Origin: Eubacterium callanderi | Lineage (GTDB): Bacteria; Bacillota; Clostridia; Eubacteriales; Eubacteriaceae | Assembly: GCF_900142645.1 (NCBI RefSeq) | Contig: NZ_FRBP01000017.1 | Coordinates: forward strand, 1-64,000 | Direction of reading: 5' to 3' | Length of the DNA: 64,000 nt | Part shown: positions 52,018-61,459 of the stretch, piece after piece | Layout: each line of letters starts with the position of its first letter | Numbering within the stretch: the first letter of the stretch is position 1 | Notes under the pieces: model-generated | The model's database searches: none | What the model was told of the DNA's origin: nothing | The model's input: the letters and a program-made list of their open reading frames with translations, nothing else | Program-made: the position numbers and the translations under genes

Positions 52018-53709
52018 ATGTATATCAGAGAAAAAATTGAAAACCAAATAAAGGCGCTCATTGCGGGATCTGTGGACGCTGCCATGGAGGCTGGCGACTT
52101 TTCTGTCGAAGCGCTGCCGGAGATTTATCTGGAGGTGCCCCGTGAGAAGGAACACGGCGACTACGCCACCAACATTGCCATGCAGCTGCCAAAGCAGGCC
52201 CACAAAGCGCCGCGTGTGATTGCTGAGAGCATCGTGCGCCATATGAACATTGACAGCTCCTACGTGGAGGCAGTTGAGATTGCCGGACCGGGCTTTATCA
52301 ACTTCAAGCTCAAGTCTGACTGGGTGTATGAGGTGCTGCTGGAAATTGAAGCCATGCAGGAAAACTACGGCAAAACCCAGGGCAACGCCGGCAAAAAATA
52401 CAACCTTGAGTTTATATCTGCCAACCCCACAGGCCCAATGCACATGGGAAACGCCCGCGGCGGCGCCATCGGGGATATTCTGGCCGCCATCGCGGAGTGG
52501 ACGGGCTATGATGTGACCCGCGAGTTTTACGTCAACGACGCCGGCAACCAGATCGCCAAGTTCGGGGATTCTCTGGACGCGCGTTTTCGCCAGCTCATGG
52601 GCGAGGACATTCCTTTCCCGGAAGACGGTTATCAGGGCAATGACATCCGTGTGCACATGGAGGAATTCATCGACCAGGAGGGCGGCGCAGATGCCTGTCA
52701 GAAATACTTGACCATGGACGAGGCTGAGCGCAAAGGGATTTTTGTCGACTATGCCCTTGAAAAGAACCTGAAAAAAATGCACGCCGACCTTGAAAAATAC
52801 GGCATCCATTATGATATCTGGTTCTCTGAGCAGAGCCTTTACGACCAGGGCGCCATCGAATCGGCCCTGAAAATCTTACAGGACAGCGGCGCGGTCTATG
52901 AAAAGGAAGGGGCTCTATGGTTTACCACCAGCGAGTTCGGCTGTGAAAAGGACGACGTGCTGGTGCGTCAGAACGGCCTGCCTACCTATTTTATGGGGGA
53001 TATCGCCTACCACCTGAACAAGTTCAAGACCCGCGGCTTTGACCGCTGCATTAATGTCTGGGGCGCCGACCACCACGGCCACATCGCCCGCTTAAAGGCG
53101 GCCATGCAGGCTGCCGGCGTGAACCCGGACCATTTGGAAATTGTCATCATGCAGCTGGTGCGCCTCATGCGTGACGGTGAGATCGCGCGTATGTCCAAGC
53201 GCAAGGGTGAAATGATCACTCTGACCGACCTCATCGAGGAGGTTGGCCGCGACGCTGCCCGCTTCCTGTTTAACATGCGCTCACCGGACAGCCATCTGGA
53301 TTTTGATCTGGATCTGGCCATCGAGCAGTCCAATGAGAACCCGGTGTTCTATGTCCAGTACGCCCATGCCCGTATCTGCAGCATCCTGCGCCAGATGGCA
53401 GAGGACAAAAACACCGAAGGCCCGGCCAACCTGACCCTGCTCCGGGAAAAGGAAGAGCTGACCCTGCTGGATATGCTGTCAAACCTGCCGAATGAGATCA
53501 TCGTGGCTGAGGAGAAAATGGACCCGAGCCGGATCACCCACTACGCCATGGATCTGGCCGCCGCGTTCCACAGCTTCTACAACGCTTGCCGCGTGCGCGT
53601 GGAGGATATCGAGCTGATGAAAGCCCGTCTGGCCCTGATCAAGGGGACCAAGCAGGTATTGGCCAATGTCCTGGAGATTTTGGGCATTGACGCGCCAGAA
53701 AGAATGTAA
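52018..53709 (+). CDS. argS: Arginyl-tRNA synthetase
   Basis: This 563-residue class I synthetase has an N-terminal Add1 domain, the HIGH-like motif in NPTGPMHMGNARGG, the KMSKS-like ARMSKRKGE and a C-terminal DALR anticodon-binding domain. The start ATG at 52018 follows TTTGGAGGA. Its stop overlaps the tcdA start (TAATG). Confidence 0.97.
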   Translation: MYIREKIENQIKALIAGSVDAAMEAGDFSVEALPEIYLEVPREKEHGDYATNIAMQLPKQAHKAPRVIAESIVRHMNIDSSYVEAVEIAGPGFINFKLKSDWVYEVLLEIEAMQENYGKTQGNAGKKYNLEFISANPTGPMHMGNARGGAIGDILAAIAEWTGYDVTREFYVNDAGNQIAKFGDSLDARFRQLMGEDIPFPEDGYQGNDIRVHMEEFIDQEGGADACQKYLTMDEAERKGIFVDYALEKNLKKMHADLEKYGIHYDIWFSEQSLYDQGAIESALKILQDSGAVYEKEGALWFTTSEFGCEKDDVLVRQNGLPTYFMGDIAYHLNKFKTRGFDRCINVWGADHHGHIARLKAAMQAAGVNPDHLEIVIMQLVRLMRDGEIARMSKRKGEMITLTDLIEEVGRDAARFLFNMRSPDSHLDFDLDLAIEQSNENPVFYVQYAHARICSILRQMAEDKNTEGPANLTLLREKEELTLLDMLSNLPNEIIVAEEKMDPSRITHYAMDLAAAFHSFYNACRVRVEDIELMKARLALIKGTKQVLANVLEILGIDAPERM

Positions 53710-54389
53710 TGGCAACACAGTTTGACCGAACGGCCCTTGTCCTTGGTGACGAGGGCCTTAAAAAGCTGCAGAACGCCCGGGTGATTCTGTTTGGCGTGGG
53801 CGGCGTGGGTTCCTTTACCGCTGAGGCGCTCATCCGGGCAGGGGTGGGCAGTCTGACCCTGGTGGACAAGGACGTGGTGGACATCACCAACCTCAACCGC
53901 CAGCTCATCGCCCTGCACTCCACCATCGGCCGCGTAAAGGTCGAGGTAGCCGCCGAACGGCTGAGGGACATCAACCCAGCGGCAGAGATCATCCCGCTGC
54001 ACCAGTGCTTTCTGCCGGAAAACGCCGAGGATTTCGAGCTGGAAACCTATGACTATGTCATTGACGCCATCGACATGGTCACCGCCAAGCTGGCTTTGAT
54101 CTGCGCGTGTCAGGAAAAAGGGATTCCTGTGCTCTCAAGCATGGGCACCGGCAACAAGCTGGACCCCTCCTGTTTTGAGATCACCGACATCTACAAGACC
54201 TCGGTCTGCCCGCTGGCAAAGGTCATGCGCCGGGAGCTGAAGGCCCGGGGCATCAAAAAGCTGAAGGTGCTCTATTCAAAGGAAGTACCTGCTCTGAAGT
54301 GCACCCCGCCGGGCAGCGTGAGCTTTGTGCCCTCCGTCGCTGGCCTGATGATCGCCGGAGAGGTGACGCGGAGCCTGGCAGGGCTTTAG
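53709..54389 (+). CDS. tcdA: tRNA threonylcarbamoyladenosine dehydratase (TcdA/CsdL)
   Basis: This 226-residue E1-like ThiF/MoeB-fold protein has GVGGVGSFTAEALIRAGVG (ATP loop), LVDKDVVDITNLNRQ and the adenylation Asp region. It cyclises t6A37 to ct6A in ATP-dependent fashion. It overlaps argS by one base, so the two tRNA-related genes are coupled. Confidence 0.93.
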   Translation: MATQFDRTALVLGDEGLKKLQNARVILFGVGGVGSFTAEALIRAGVGSLTLVDKDVVDITNLNRQLIALHSTIGRVKVEVAAERLRDINPAAEIIPLHQCFLPENAEDFELETYDYVIDAIDMVTAKLALICACQEKGIPVLSSMGTGNKLDPSCFEITDIYKTSVCPLAKVMRRELKARGIKKLKVLYSKEVPALKCTPPGSVSFVPSVAGLMIAGEVTRSLAGL

Positions 54390-54391
54390 AT

Positions 54392-54494
54392 ATTTCAACC
54401 CGTATCGCGGCGATACGGGTTGTTTTTTTGGGATACGGTGTAAAAAAACACGCTGTACCTCTTGCAGGAAGGTGCCGAAATCCGAGACTGCGCC
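54392..54494 (+). repeat. 100-bp direct repeat, copy 1 (contains family B terminator)
   Basis: Begins with the family B hairpin CAACCCGTATCGCGGCGATACGGGTTG core (54396-54422) plus T7, which terminates argS-tcdA. It continues with GGGATACGGTGT, CGCTGTACCTCTTG and GAGACTGCGCC, all of which recur in copy 2. Confidence 0.85.
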
Positions 54495-54696
54495 TTTTAT
54501 CCAGATAAGAAAAAAGGTCCAGGCGCTATGGGTGACGGCCGGAAATCGTGCCGTTTTATCGGAGCAGCCGGACATTGGAGAGCAGAGAGGTCTGCGTTAT
54601 GAAGGAAGATGTTGTTGGCAGGTTGAAGCCCGCAGGACGCTTTTTTCTTCCTTAGGTAAAAGGTTTCGTCTCTCAGATTTTTAAACTTTCCTGACC

Positions 54697-54795
54697 ATTT
54701 CAACCCGTATCGCGGCGATACGGGTTGTTTTTTTGGGGTACGGTGTGAAACGCGCTGTACCTCTTGGAGGAAGTGGCGGAGCCCGAGACTGCGCC
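54697..54795 (+). repeat. 100-bp direct repeat, copy 2
   Basis: Same order of blocks as 54392-54494: the family B hairpin (54701-54727), T8, GGGGTACGGTGTG, CGCTGTACCTCTTG and CCCGAGACTGCGCC. GGTAC/GTACC and other short dyads suggest a structured RNA. The ~200 bases between the copies (54495-54696) contain no supported gene. Confidence 0.85.
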
Positions 54796-54985
54796 AATTC
54801 TCCGCTTTCTTTCAAAATCCTTTGACACCATTTATCACAGATCTTGCCCATTTTCGCATTTGTTCTTTCCCCTTCAAATTTATTAATTATTCATTAATTC
54901 GTACCGGCGGCGGTGAAGCTTTTTCCGATTTATGGTATAATAGAGCCATAAAAGTCCAGGTGGGACAACAGAATGGAGGCGTGAA

Positions 54986-55306
54986 ATGGCAAAGAGCAGT
55001 AAGGTTGATGCTTATTTATTTTGCATGAACTGTGATAAAGAAACCGAGCATGAGATTGATTATCTGGACGGGCAGATCCATAAGATCACCTGTAAGAACT
55101 GTGGGATCGGCATTCAGATTAACCAGGAATATGTCAAGGAACACTACAAAGATGATTTTATTTCCCGGGTAATGTCGAAGCCGAAGCGGATGACAAAGGA
55201 AATGGAGGCAGACCTTAACGGCTTCTTGCGCTCACTGCCTTACCGTGTGATTACCAAGCCTTACCGGGTATATAAGGAATTCTCGGAGGAGGATGAAATC
55301 CGCTGA
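54986..55306 (+). CDS. Small zinc-ribbon-like protein
   Basis: This 106-residue protein has two CxxC pairs (FCMNCDKE and TCKNCGIG) 20 residues apart, a typical zinc ribbon, followed by a charged helical tail. It resembles the short conserved hypothetical 'bh protein' of Clostridia. Function not recognised. The start follows GGAGGCG. Monocistronic. Confidence 0.8.
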   Translation: MAKSSKVDAYLFCMNCDKETEHEIDYLDGQIHKITCKNCGIGIQINQEYVKEHYKDDFISRVMSKPKRMTKEMEADLNGFLRSLPYRVITKPYRVYKEFSEEDEIR

Positions 55307-55333
55307 GTGCTCGATGAGAATGCATTTAATTTT

Positions 55334-55391
55334 GTAAAAATTGGTATCTGCTAAACCCGCTGTTGTCGGACGAACAGCACAGCATTTTTAC
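55334..55391 (+). terminator. Long hairpin after the zinc-ribbon gene
   Basis: GTAAAAAT and ATTTTTAC close a stem with an inner GCTGTT/AACAGC hairpin. Likely terminator. Confidence 0.6.
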
Positions 55392-55439
55392 TTAATTAAA
55401 CATAATGTGCACATTCTTGAATTTTCGGAAAAACCGTAA

Positions 55440-55488
55440 ATTTGCATAGGATTACATGAATTTTTGTTCAGGGATTCTCTATGCAAAT
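55440..55488 (+). other. Perfect 10-bp inverted repeat upstream of ispF
   Basis: ATTTGCATAG (55440-55449) and CTATGCAAAT (55479-55488) with a 29-base spacer, then TCTTTT. It could be an operator pair or an RNA hairpin in the ispF leader. Nothing else is seen in 55489-55590. Confidence 0.5.
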
Positions 55489-55606
55489 CTTTTAGAATAT
55501 GATAAGATTCAGCTATCGGGAGCATTGTTTTTTTCAGGGTGAAAAAGGCAGTTCTCCCCGGGCGATTTCAGAAATAATGATGACAAGCATTCGTGGAGGT
55601 AACCCT

Positions 55607-56089
55607 ATGAATCCCTTTCGAGTCGGACTCGGTTATGATGTGCATCAGCTGGCAGAGGGCCGTAAGCTGATCCTTGGAGGTGTGGAGATTGAGCACACCA
55701 GAGGACTGCTCGGCCATTCGGACGCGGATGTGCTGGTCCATGCTATTATGGACGCCATGCTGGGAGCTTTGGCCCTCGGTGACATTGGAAAATGGTTTCC
55801 GGATACGGATGAAAAATATAAAGGCGCGGACAGCATCGGCCTGTTGGCAGAGGTGGGCGCGCTGATCGCTGAAAAAGGCTATGAGGTGGGCAATATTGAC
55901 GCCATTATCGTGGCCCAGGCGCCGAAATGCGCCCCTCACATTGACGCCATGCGGGAGAACATCGCAGAGACGCTGGAGGTTGACCGGGACCAGGTCAGCG
56001 TGAAGGCGACCACTGAGGAAAAGCTTGGCTTTACCGGGCGCCAGGAGGGCATTGCTGCCAAGGCAGTGGTACTGTTGGTTAAAAAATGA
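55607..56089 (+). CDS. ispF: 2-C-methyl-D-erythritol 2,4-cyclodiphosphate synthase
   Basis: This 160-residue protein catalyses a step of the non-mevalonate isoprenoid pathway. GYDVHQL supplies metal ligands, followed by [20 protein letters not shown] and the C-terminal [13 protein letters not shown]. The ATG at 55607 follows TGGAGGT. Confidence 0.95.
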   Translation: MNPFRVGLGYDVHQLAEGRKLILGGVEIEHTRGLLGHSDADVLVHAIMDAMLGALALGDIGKWFPDTDEKYKGADSIGLLAEVGALIAEKGYEVGNIDAIIVAQAPKCAPHIDAMRENIAETLEVDRDQVSVKATTEEKLGFTGRQEGIAAKAVVLLVKK

Positions 56090-56118
56090 GAATGAAAAGA
56101 AGAGAGTGGAGATAGATT

Positions 56119-56805
56119 ATGATCGGAATCATTGCGGCACTGAAGGATGAAGTGCGGGACATTAAAAACAACATGACACAGGTCGAGACCAGTGAGAAGG
56201 CGGGAATGACCTTTTATAAGGGCATGCTTTACGGCAAGCCGGTGGTGGCTGTGATGTGCGGCGTGGGCAAGGTCAACGCGGCGCTGTGCACCCAGGCTCT
56301 GGCAGACCTTTTTAATGTGGACTGTGTGATCAATGTGGGCGTGGGCGGCGCTGTGGCCAAAGGCCTGACCGTGGGCGACATTGTGATCTCGAAGGATTCG
56401 GTCCAGTATGATATGGACGCCTCAGCCTTTGGTCACCCCAGAGGTGAGATCCCCAACATGGACATTACCTTTTTCCCGGCCGATGAGCGGCTGATTAAAC
56501 TGGCCAAAGAGGCGGCAGCCCAGGTCGGGGCGGCAGCCCTGGTGGGCCGTGTGATGACCGCTGACCTGGGGGTTGATTCCCAGGCGCTCAAGCAGGAGCT
56601 AACCGAGCTTTTCGGCGGGGCCTGTGTGGAGATGGAGGGCGCGGCCATCGGCCAGGCAGCCTACATCAATCACATTCCCTATATCGTGATCCGTTCCATT
56701 TCAGATAACGCGGACGGTAACCTGGTAGAAACCTACCAGAATAATTTCCAGATGTCTGTGGTCAACGCGGCCAAGATGGTGCTGGAAATGGTTAAAAATT
56801 ACTAA
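56119..56805 (+). CDS. mtnN: 5'-methylthioadenosine/S-adenosylhomocysteine nucleosidase
   Basis: This 228-residue protein cleaves MTA and SAH to adenine and the thioribose. CGVGKVNAALCTQ, VEMEGAAIGQ and IRSISDNAD (catalytic Asp) are the family motifs. It sits 29 bases after ispF and 18 bases before the alr start. Confidence 0.95.
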   Translation: MIGIIAALKDEVRDIKNNMTQVETSEKAGMTFYKGMLYGKPVVAVMCGVGKVNAALCTQALADLFNVDCVINVGVGGAVAKGLTVGDIVISKDSVQYDMDASAFGHPRGEIPNMDITFFPADERLIKLAKEAAAQVGAAALVGRVMTADLGVDSQALKQELTELFGGACVEMEGAAIGQAAYINHIPYIVIRSISDNADGNLVETYQNNFQMSVVNAAKMVLEMVKNY

Positions 56806-56823
56806 AGACAGAAGGTGTTTTCC

Positions 56824-58023
56824 TTGGATCTTTTTGATGATTTTAGTGCAGTCCCGGCCCACCGGCCTACCTGGGCGGAGATCAAGCTTGAGAATCTGCT
56901 CTTTAACCTTGAGCAGATAAAAAAAGCGGCAGGGCCAGAGGCCCGGATCATGGGCGTGGTCAAGGCGGACGCTTACGGCCACGGCGTGGATGTGGCCGAG
57001 CTTTTGCAGGACGAGGGCGTACCCTGTCTGGGGGTCGCTTTTCTGGACGAGGCCATTGCCCTGCGCCAGAAGGGCATTGACCGCTGCGATCTCTTTATTC
57101 TGGGCTACACCGGCGCCGACCAGATTCCAGAGCTGGTGGAATGGGATGTGACGCCTGGGGTTTATCAGCTTGAGTTTGCCCAGGCCCTCTCGGACTACTG
57201 TGTGGCGAACGGTTCGGTGCACCCGGTCCACATCAAGGTGGACACCGGCATGGGCCGGATTGGCTTCCGGTGGGATGAGGCGGCGGAGGCAGTCCTGAAG
57301 ATCGCAGACATGCCGGGCATCCGCATCGAGGGGCTTTACACCCACTTTGCCACTGCGGACGAAGTCGACAAGGACTTTACGCATTTACAGCTCACGCGCT
57401 ACGCCCAGGTGGTCAAGGCGCTTTCAGATAAGGGCGTTGAGATTCCGCTCAAGCATGTGGAAAACTCAGCCGCCATCATTGATTTTGACAAAACGGTCTT
57501 TAACATGGTGCGGCCGGGAATCATTCTCTACGGCCATTACCCCTCAGACGAGGTGAAAAAGGAAAAGCTTGGGCTAAAGCCGGTTATGAGCTTTAAAACC
57601 AGAATTGTCCATATCAAGACCATTCACGCGGGGGACACGGTGAGCTATGGACGAAAGTTTACCGCTGAGGGCGATCGTGTCATTGCGACACTGCCGGTGG
57701 GCTATGCTGACGGCTACAGTCGGATGCTCTCCGGAAAGGGTGCGGAGGTACTGGTTAACGGCCATCGCGCGCCCGTTGTGGGGAATATTTGTATGGACCA
57801 GTGTATGGTCGATATTACAGGCCTTGAGGGCGTTTCGCTCTATGATGAGGTGGAACTTTTTGGGGAAAATCTCCCCGTTGAGGAGCTGGCTGAAAAGCTG
57901 GGCACGATCTCCTATGAGCTGCTCTGCATGGTCAACAAGCGGGTTCCCCGCGTCTATGATTTTATGGGTGAGAAACATCTGGAGGTAGAGATACTGAACG
58001 ATGGATTTTTTGGCGGCTTCTGA
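56824..58023 (+). CDS. alr: Alanine racemase
   Basis: This PLP enzyme (about 399 residues) makes D-alanine for peptidoglycan, the substrate of the Ddl encoded at 50304. The PLP lysine lies in VVKADAYGHG, and the catalytic Tyr region is VSYGRKF with GYADGYSR. The start is taken as TTG 56824, 6 bases after AGAAGGTG. GTG 56815 is the alternative and would place the start inside the ribosome site. Confidence 0.94.
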   Translation: MDLFDDFSAVPAHRPTWAEIKLENLLFNLEQIKKAAGPEARIMGVVKADAYGHGVDVAELLQDEGVPCLGVAFLDEAIALRQKGIDRCDLFILGYTGADQIPELVEWDVTPGVYQLEFAQALSDYCVANGSVHPVHIKVDTGMGRIGFRWDEAAEAVLKIADMPGIRIEGLYTHFATADEVDKDFTHLQLTRYAQVVKALSDKGVEIPLKHVENSAAIIDFDKTVFNMVRPGIILYGHYPSDEVKKEKLGLKPVMSFKTRIVHIKTIHAGDTVSYGRKFTAEGDRVIATLPVGYADGYSRMLSGKGAEVLVNGHRAPVVGNICMDQCMVDITGLEGVSLYDEVELFGENLPVEELAEKLGTISYELLCMVNKRVPRVYDFMGEKHLEVEILNDGFFGGF

Positions 58024-58083
58024 CCGCTGTAAAATTTATGAGGTTAGGCCGGCCGGCGGTGTTTCGGCCGATGTGATGGGGAA

Positions 58084-58956
58084 ATGGAAAACAAAATCAA
58101 AGATAATAAGGTCGCCCGTACCATTTTTGAGTACGTTGGCATTTTGTTCGGGACATTTCTGACAGCCCTGGCTGCCAATATGTTTATGATTCCCAATAAG
58201 CTGGCGCCCGGGGGCTTCAGCGGGCTTGCCACTGTGCTCTACTATGTGACAGGGCTGCCGGTTGGGACGGTTACCTTTGTATTCTCTGTGGCCACACAGC
58301 TGATCTCGCTCAAGGTGCTGGGCAAGAGCGTGGGCCTCAAGAGCTTTGTCTGTACCCTGGCCTACGGGGTTCTGGTCGATGTGATGGCAGGTGTGATACC
58401 GCCTTTCTCAGACGACGTCCTTCTGGCCAGTATTTTTGCCGGCGTCCTTTATGGGGTCGGCATGGGCGTGCTGTACCGCATGGGCGGTTCCGGCGGCGGG
58501 ACGGACCTGCTGGCCCGGATGCTCCATAAGGCCACAAAGCGCCTGACCCTGAGCACCTGGATCATGTGTATTGACTTCTGCGTTGTCCTCTTTGCGGGGA
58601 TCGCCTTTAAGAACATCTCGATCATGCTTTATTCCATCATCGTACTGTTTTTATACACGCAGGTCATGGATTTTGTCATCGCAGGCAACAATTACGCCAA
58701 GGCGGCCAACATTGTTTCGGACAAGAGTCCGGAAATCTGCGAGCGCATCCGAACAGACCTCAACAAGAGTGCCACGATTTTTCACGCCTACGGCGCGTAT
58801 TCGGGGCAGAGCAAGGATGTGGTTTACTGTATTGTCTACAGAAACCAGATCGCCAAGCTCAAGAGCATCATCTATGAGATTGACCCGAACGCCTTTGTAA
58901 CCCTGGCCGATACCCAGGAGGTGCTGGGCGCGGGATTTAAGAATTTCAATGAATAA
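58084..58956 (+). CDS. YitT-family membrane protein (DUF161/DUF2179)
   Basis: This 290-residue protein has about five to six membrane helices in the first 205 residues (NMFMIPNKLAPGGFSGLA, RMGGSGGGTDLLAR) and a C-terminal soluble DUF2179 domain (about 210-285). The family is common in Firmicutes; substrate or role unknown. Confidence 0.92.
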   Translation: MENKIKDNKVARTIFEYVGILFGTFLTALAANMFMIPNKLAPGGFSGLATVLYYVTGLPVGTVTFVFSVATQLISLKVLGKSVGLKSFVCTLAYGVLVDVMAGVIPPFSDDVLLASIFAGVLYGVGMGVLYRMGGSGGGTDLLARMLHKATKRLTLSTWIMCIDFCVVLFAGIAFKNISIMLYSIIVLFLYTQVMDFVIAGNNYAKAANIVSDKSPEICERIRTDLNKSATIFHAYGAYSGQSKDVVYCIVYRNQIAKLKSIIYEIDPNAFVTLADTQEVLGAGFKNFNE

Positions 58957-59071
58957 ATCTTTGAAATTCGGTGGAAGGTTGAAAGTGGAAAGTTCCGCTT
59001 GAAAAGCCTGTAACCATCAAGTCTATCAGCACTTTTAACCAGTGCTAAAATATTTTATGAAGGAGTAACAT

Positions 59072-59881
59072 ATGGAAAACTTAGAAAAAACAGCAAAAGG
59101 TATCCGTCGGGATATCGTGAAAATGATTGGTAAAGCCGCTTCCGGTCATCCGGGTGGATCTTTATCAGCAGTTGAAATTTTGAGCTTGTTATATTTTGAA
59201 AAGATGAACGTTGATCCAAAGGATCCTAAAAAAGCAGACCGCGACCGTTTCGTCTTATCAAAGGGCCATGCCGCACCGGTTTTGTACGCAACCCTGGCAG
59301 CAAAGGGCTTCTTTGACGCATCCGAACTGGATAACTTACGTCAGGTTGGTGCCATCCTTCAGGGCCACCCAGACATGAAGAAAATCCCGGGTGTAGACAT
59401 GTCCACCGGTTCTCTGGGCCAGGGCATTTCCGCTGCTGTCGGTATGGCGCTGGGCGCTAAGATTGACAAGGCAGACTGGAAAACCTATGTGTTGCTCGGC
59501 GACGGCGAACTTCAGGAAGGCCTGGTCTGGGAAGCGGCCATGTCCGCAGCCCACTACAAGTTGGACAACCTGATCGCATTTGTGGATAACAACAATTTAC
59601 AGATCGACGGCGCAATTACAGACGTTATGTCTCCGTACCCGATTGATGAAAAATTTGCAGCCTTTGGCTGGAATGTCATCAACATCGCAGACGGCAACGA
59701 CTTTGAAGAACTGCGTGAAGGGCTTGAAAAAGCTTATGCCTGCGAAGGCAAGCCTTCTGTTTTAGTCTGCAAAACCGTTAAAGGCAAGGGCGTTTCCTAC
59801 ATGGAAAACAATGCCGGCTGGCACGGTAAGGGACCAAACGCGGAACAGGTTGAAATTGCACTGAAAGAACTGGAGGATTAA
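59072..59881 (+). CDS. tktA: Transketolase, N-terminal subunit
   Basis: This 269-residue protein carries the thiamine diphosphate pyrophosphate-binding domain: [31 protein letters not shown] and [13 protein letters not shown]...DNN. It pairs with the next gene to form one two-subunit transketolase. Codon use shows strong bias, so expression is probably high. The ribosome site is GAAGGAG. A GTGG/TTGAAAGTGG repeat lies upstream (58971-58995). Confidence 0.95.
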   Translation: MENLEKTAKGIRRDIVKMIGKAASGHPGGSLSAVEILSLLYFEKMNVDPKDPKKADRDRFVLSKGHAAPVLYATLAAKGFFDASELDNLRQVGAILQGHPDMKKIPGVDMSTGSLGQGISAAVGMALGAKIDKADWKTYVLLGDGELQEGLVWEAAMSAAHYKLDNLIAFVDNNNLQIDGAITDVMSPYPIDEKFAAFGWNVINIADGNDFEELREGLEKAYACEGKPSVLVCKTVKGKGVSYMENNAGWHGKGPNAEQVEIALKELED

Positions 59882-59883
59882 TC

Positions 59884-60825
59884 ATGAGTAAAAAATCAAC
59901 AAGACAGGCATACGGCGAATATTTAGCAGTACTCGCTGAAAAAAATAAAGATATTGTCGTTTTGGACGCGGATTTATCTGGCGCGACCAAAACCTCTGAA
60001 TTTAAAAAAGTGATGCCGGAACGTCATTTTAATGCCGGTATCGCAGAATGTGACCTCATGGGCATGTCCGCTGGCTTAGCCACCACCGGCAAGATCCCGT
60101 TTGCCAGCACCTTTGCCATTTTTGGCGCTGGCCGTGCTTTTGAAATTATCCGCAACAGCATCTGCTATCCAAAGCTGAACGTTAAAATCGCCCTGACCCA
60201 TGCGGGGATTTCCGTCGGCGAAGACGGTGGCTCCCACCAGTCTGTGGAAGACGTTGCCCTGATGCGCGCGGTTCCAAACATGACCGTTCTGGTACCGGCA
60301 GACGCCACTGAAACACAGCGCATGATGGACGCAGCCGTTGCCATTGACGGACCGGTCTACATCCGCTTAGGCCGTCTTGACACCAATGTGATCTTTGACG
60401 AAGACTATGAATTTGAAGTCGGCAAGGCGTCTACCTTAAAGGAAGGCCACGACCTGACCATCATGGCCATGGGCTTAATGGTTGAAAAGGCTCTGGAAGC
60501 CGCTGACGCCTTAAAGGCAGAAGGCATCTCCGCCCGCGTCCTGAACATGGGCTCCATCAAACCCATCGACCGCGAAGCCATCGAAGCAGCAGCCAGGGAA
60601 ACCGGCGCCATCGTAACCGCTGAAGAGCATAGCATCATCGGCGGCCTGGCCGGCGCAGTCTGCGAAGTTCTGGCAGAAACCACTCCGGCACCGGTTGAAA
60701 AAGTCGGCGTGATGGATCAGTTCGGCCAGTCTGGCAAAGCGCTGGAGCTTCTTGAAAAATACAACCTGACCACTGACGCCATCGTGGAAGCGGCTAAAAA
60801 GGTTGTGGCACGCAAAGCCAAATAA
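59884..60825 (+). CDS. tktB: Transketolase, C-terminal subunit
   Basis: This 313-residue protein carries the pyrimidine-binding domain (FNAGIAECDLMGMSAGLA with the catalytic Glu; THAGISVGEDGGSHQ) and the C-terminal transketolase domain. It starts 2 bases after the N-subunit stop codon. Same high-expression codon bias. Confidence 0.95.
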   Translation: MSKKSTRQAYGEYLAVLAEKNKDIVVLDADLSGATKTSEFKKVMPERHFNAGIAECDLMGMSAGLATTGKIPFASTFAIFGAGRAFEIIRNSICYPKLNVKIALTHAGISVGEDGGSHQSVEDVALMRAVPNMTVLVPADATETQRMMDAAVAIDGPVYIRLGRLDTNVIFDEDYEFEVGKASTLKEGHDLTIMAMGLMVEKALEAADALKAEGISARVLNMGSIKPIDREAIEAAARETGAIVTAEEHSIIGGLAGAVCEVLAETTPAPVEKVGVMDQFGQSGKALELLEKYNLTTDAIVEAAKKVVARKAK

Positions 60826-60837
60826 GTATACCGCATG

Positions 60838-60874
60838 AGAGGCAGGGTCTGAAACAGACCCTACCTCTTTTTTT
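60838..60874 (+). terminator. Terminator of the transketolase operon
   Basis: AGAGGCAGGGTCTG pairs with CAGACCCTACCTCT around AAA, followed by seven T. Confidence 0.88.
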
Positions 60875-60896
60875 AATGGAAAATTTCCGATTTATT

Positions 60897-60923
60897 CAAA
60901 GGGTATCGCGGCGATACGGGCTG
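60897..60923 (+). repeat. Repeat family B, degenerate copy
   Basis: GGGTATCGCGGCGATACGGG retains the centre of family B but the left arm no longer matches the right. 60924-61140 has no supported gene. Confidence 0.55.
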
Positions 60924-61142
60924 AAGGGACGGGACTCTGGGATTGGCGGTCTTGGTATCCCTACCTGTTCCGACAGCGAATTAATTTTTATTTAAGAATT
61001 GAACATTTTCAGGTTGAAACATTTGCGTTTAAAGAAAATTAAGCAAAGGGACAAGTTTTAGGGAAGAACTTTTTTGTAAAAACCCTGTAAAAAATCTTTA
61101 AAATTGAAAAATATCTTTGCCACACTTTTTGCCACATATTGA

Positions 61143-61171
61143 AATCCCCGCAAAACTCTGATATGATGAGA
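61143..61171 (+). promoter_or_regulatory. Promoter of the candidate small RNA
   Basis: TTGAAA beginning at about 61139, a 17-bp spacer and TATGAT ending at about 61167, just upstream of the structured region. Confidence 0.5.
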
Positions 61172-61333
61172 TTACATTCTGGTGCTGTGGACGCCACAGA
61201 CCGGTAAAACATGTCCAATCTCTACAGTTTATCCCTTGATGCCAAAGACTGCTCCGAGGCATCATGCCGGACTGCTCCAAATTTTCCGGTTTAAACTGTT
61301 TGGTGAAAATACTGCCATTGGCAGTATTTTTTT
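61172..61333 (+). ncRNA. Candidate structured RNA with own terminator
   Basis: About 160 nt with hairpins CTGTGG/CCACAG (61185-61199) and TGATGCC/GGCATCA (61237-61264). Two long-range pairings cross each other: ACCGG(T)AAAA with TTTTCCGGT (61200-61209, 61282-61290), and ACAGTTTA with TAAACTGT (61224-61231, 61292-61299). That implies a pseudoknot or alternative folds. GACTGCTCC occurs twice (61247, 61270). A perfect terminator AAATACTGCC/GGCAGTATTT plus T run ends it. It matches no family I can name by eye. It could be a free small RNA or a leader of the regulator gene. Confidence 0.5.
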
Positions 61334-61459
61334 GGCTGAACTGTAGAACGTTTGCAAAAAATTCTCTTATACTTGAGAATATTGACATTGTATTTTACCA
61401 CAAATAAATATATAATATTTCTATTAATCTTTAAATTCACGTCTGAAAGGAGAAAGCCC

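Noticed and set aside
59016-59038. CIRCE-like dyad CAGCACT...AGTGCTAA upstream of transketolase
   Set aside because: The spacer between half-sites is too short and the first half-site deviates, so HrcA binding is not expected.
61172-61333. 6S RNA identity for the candidate RNA
   Set aside because: Length fits, but the 5' and 3' ends do not form the closing stem with a central bubble expected for 6S RNA.
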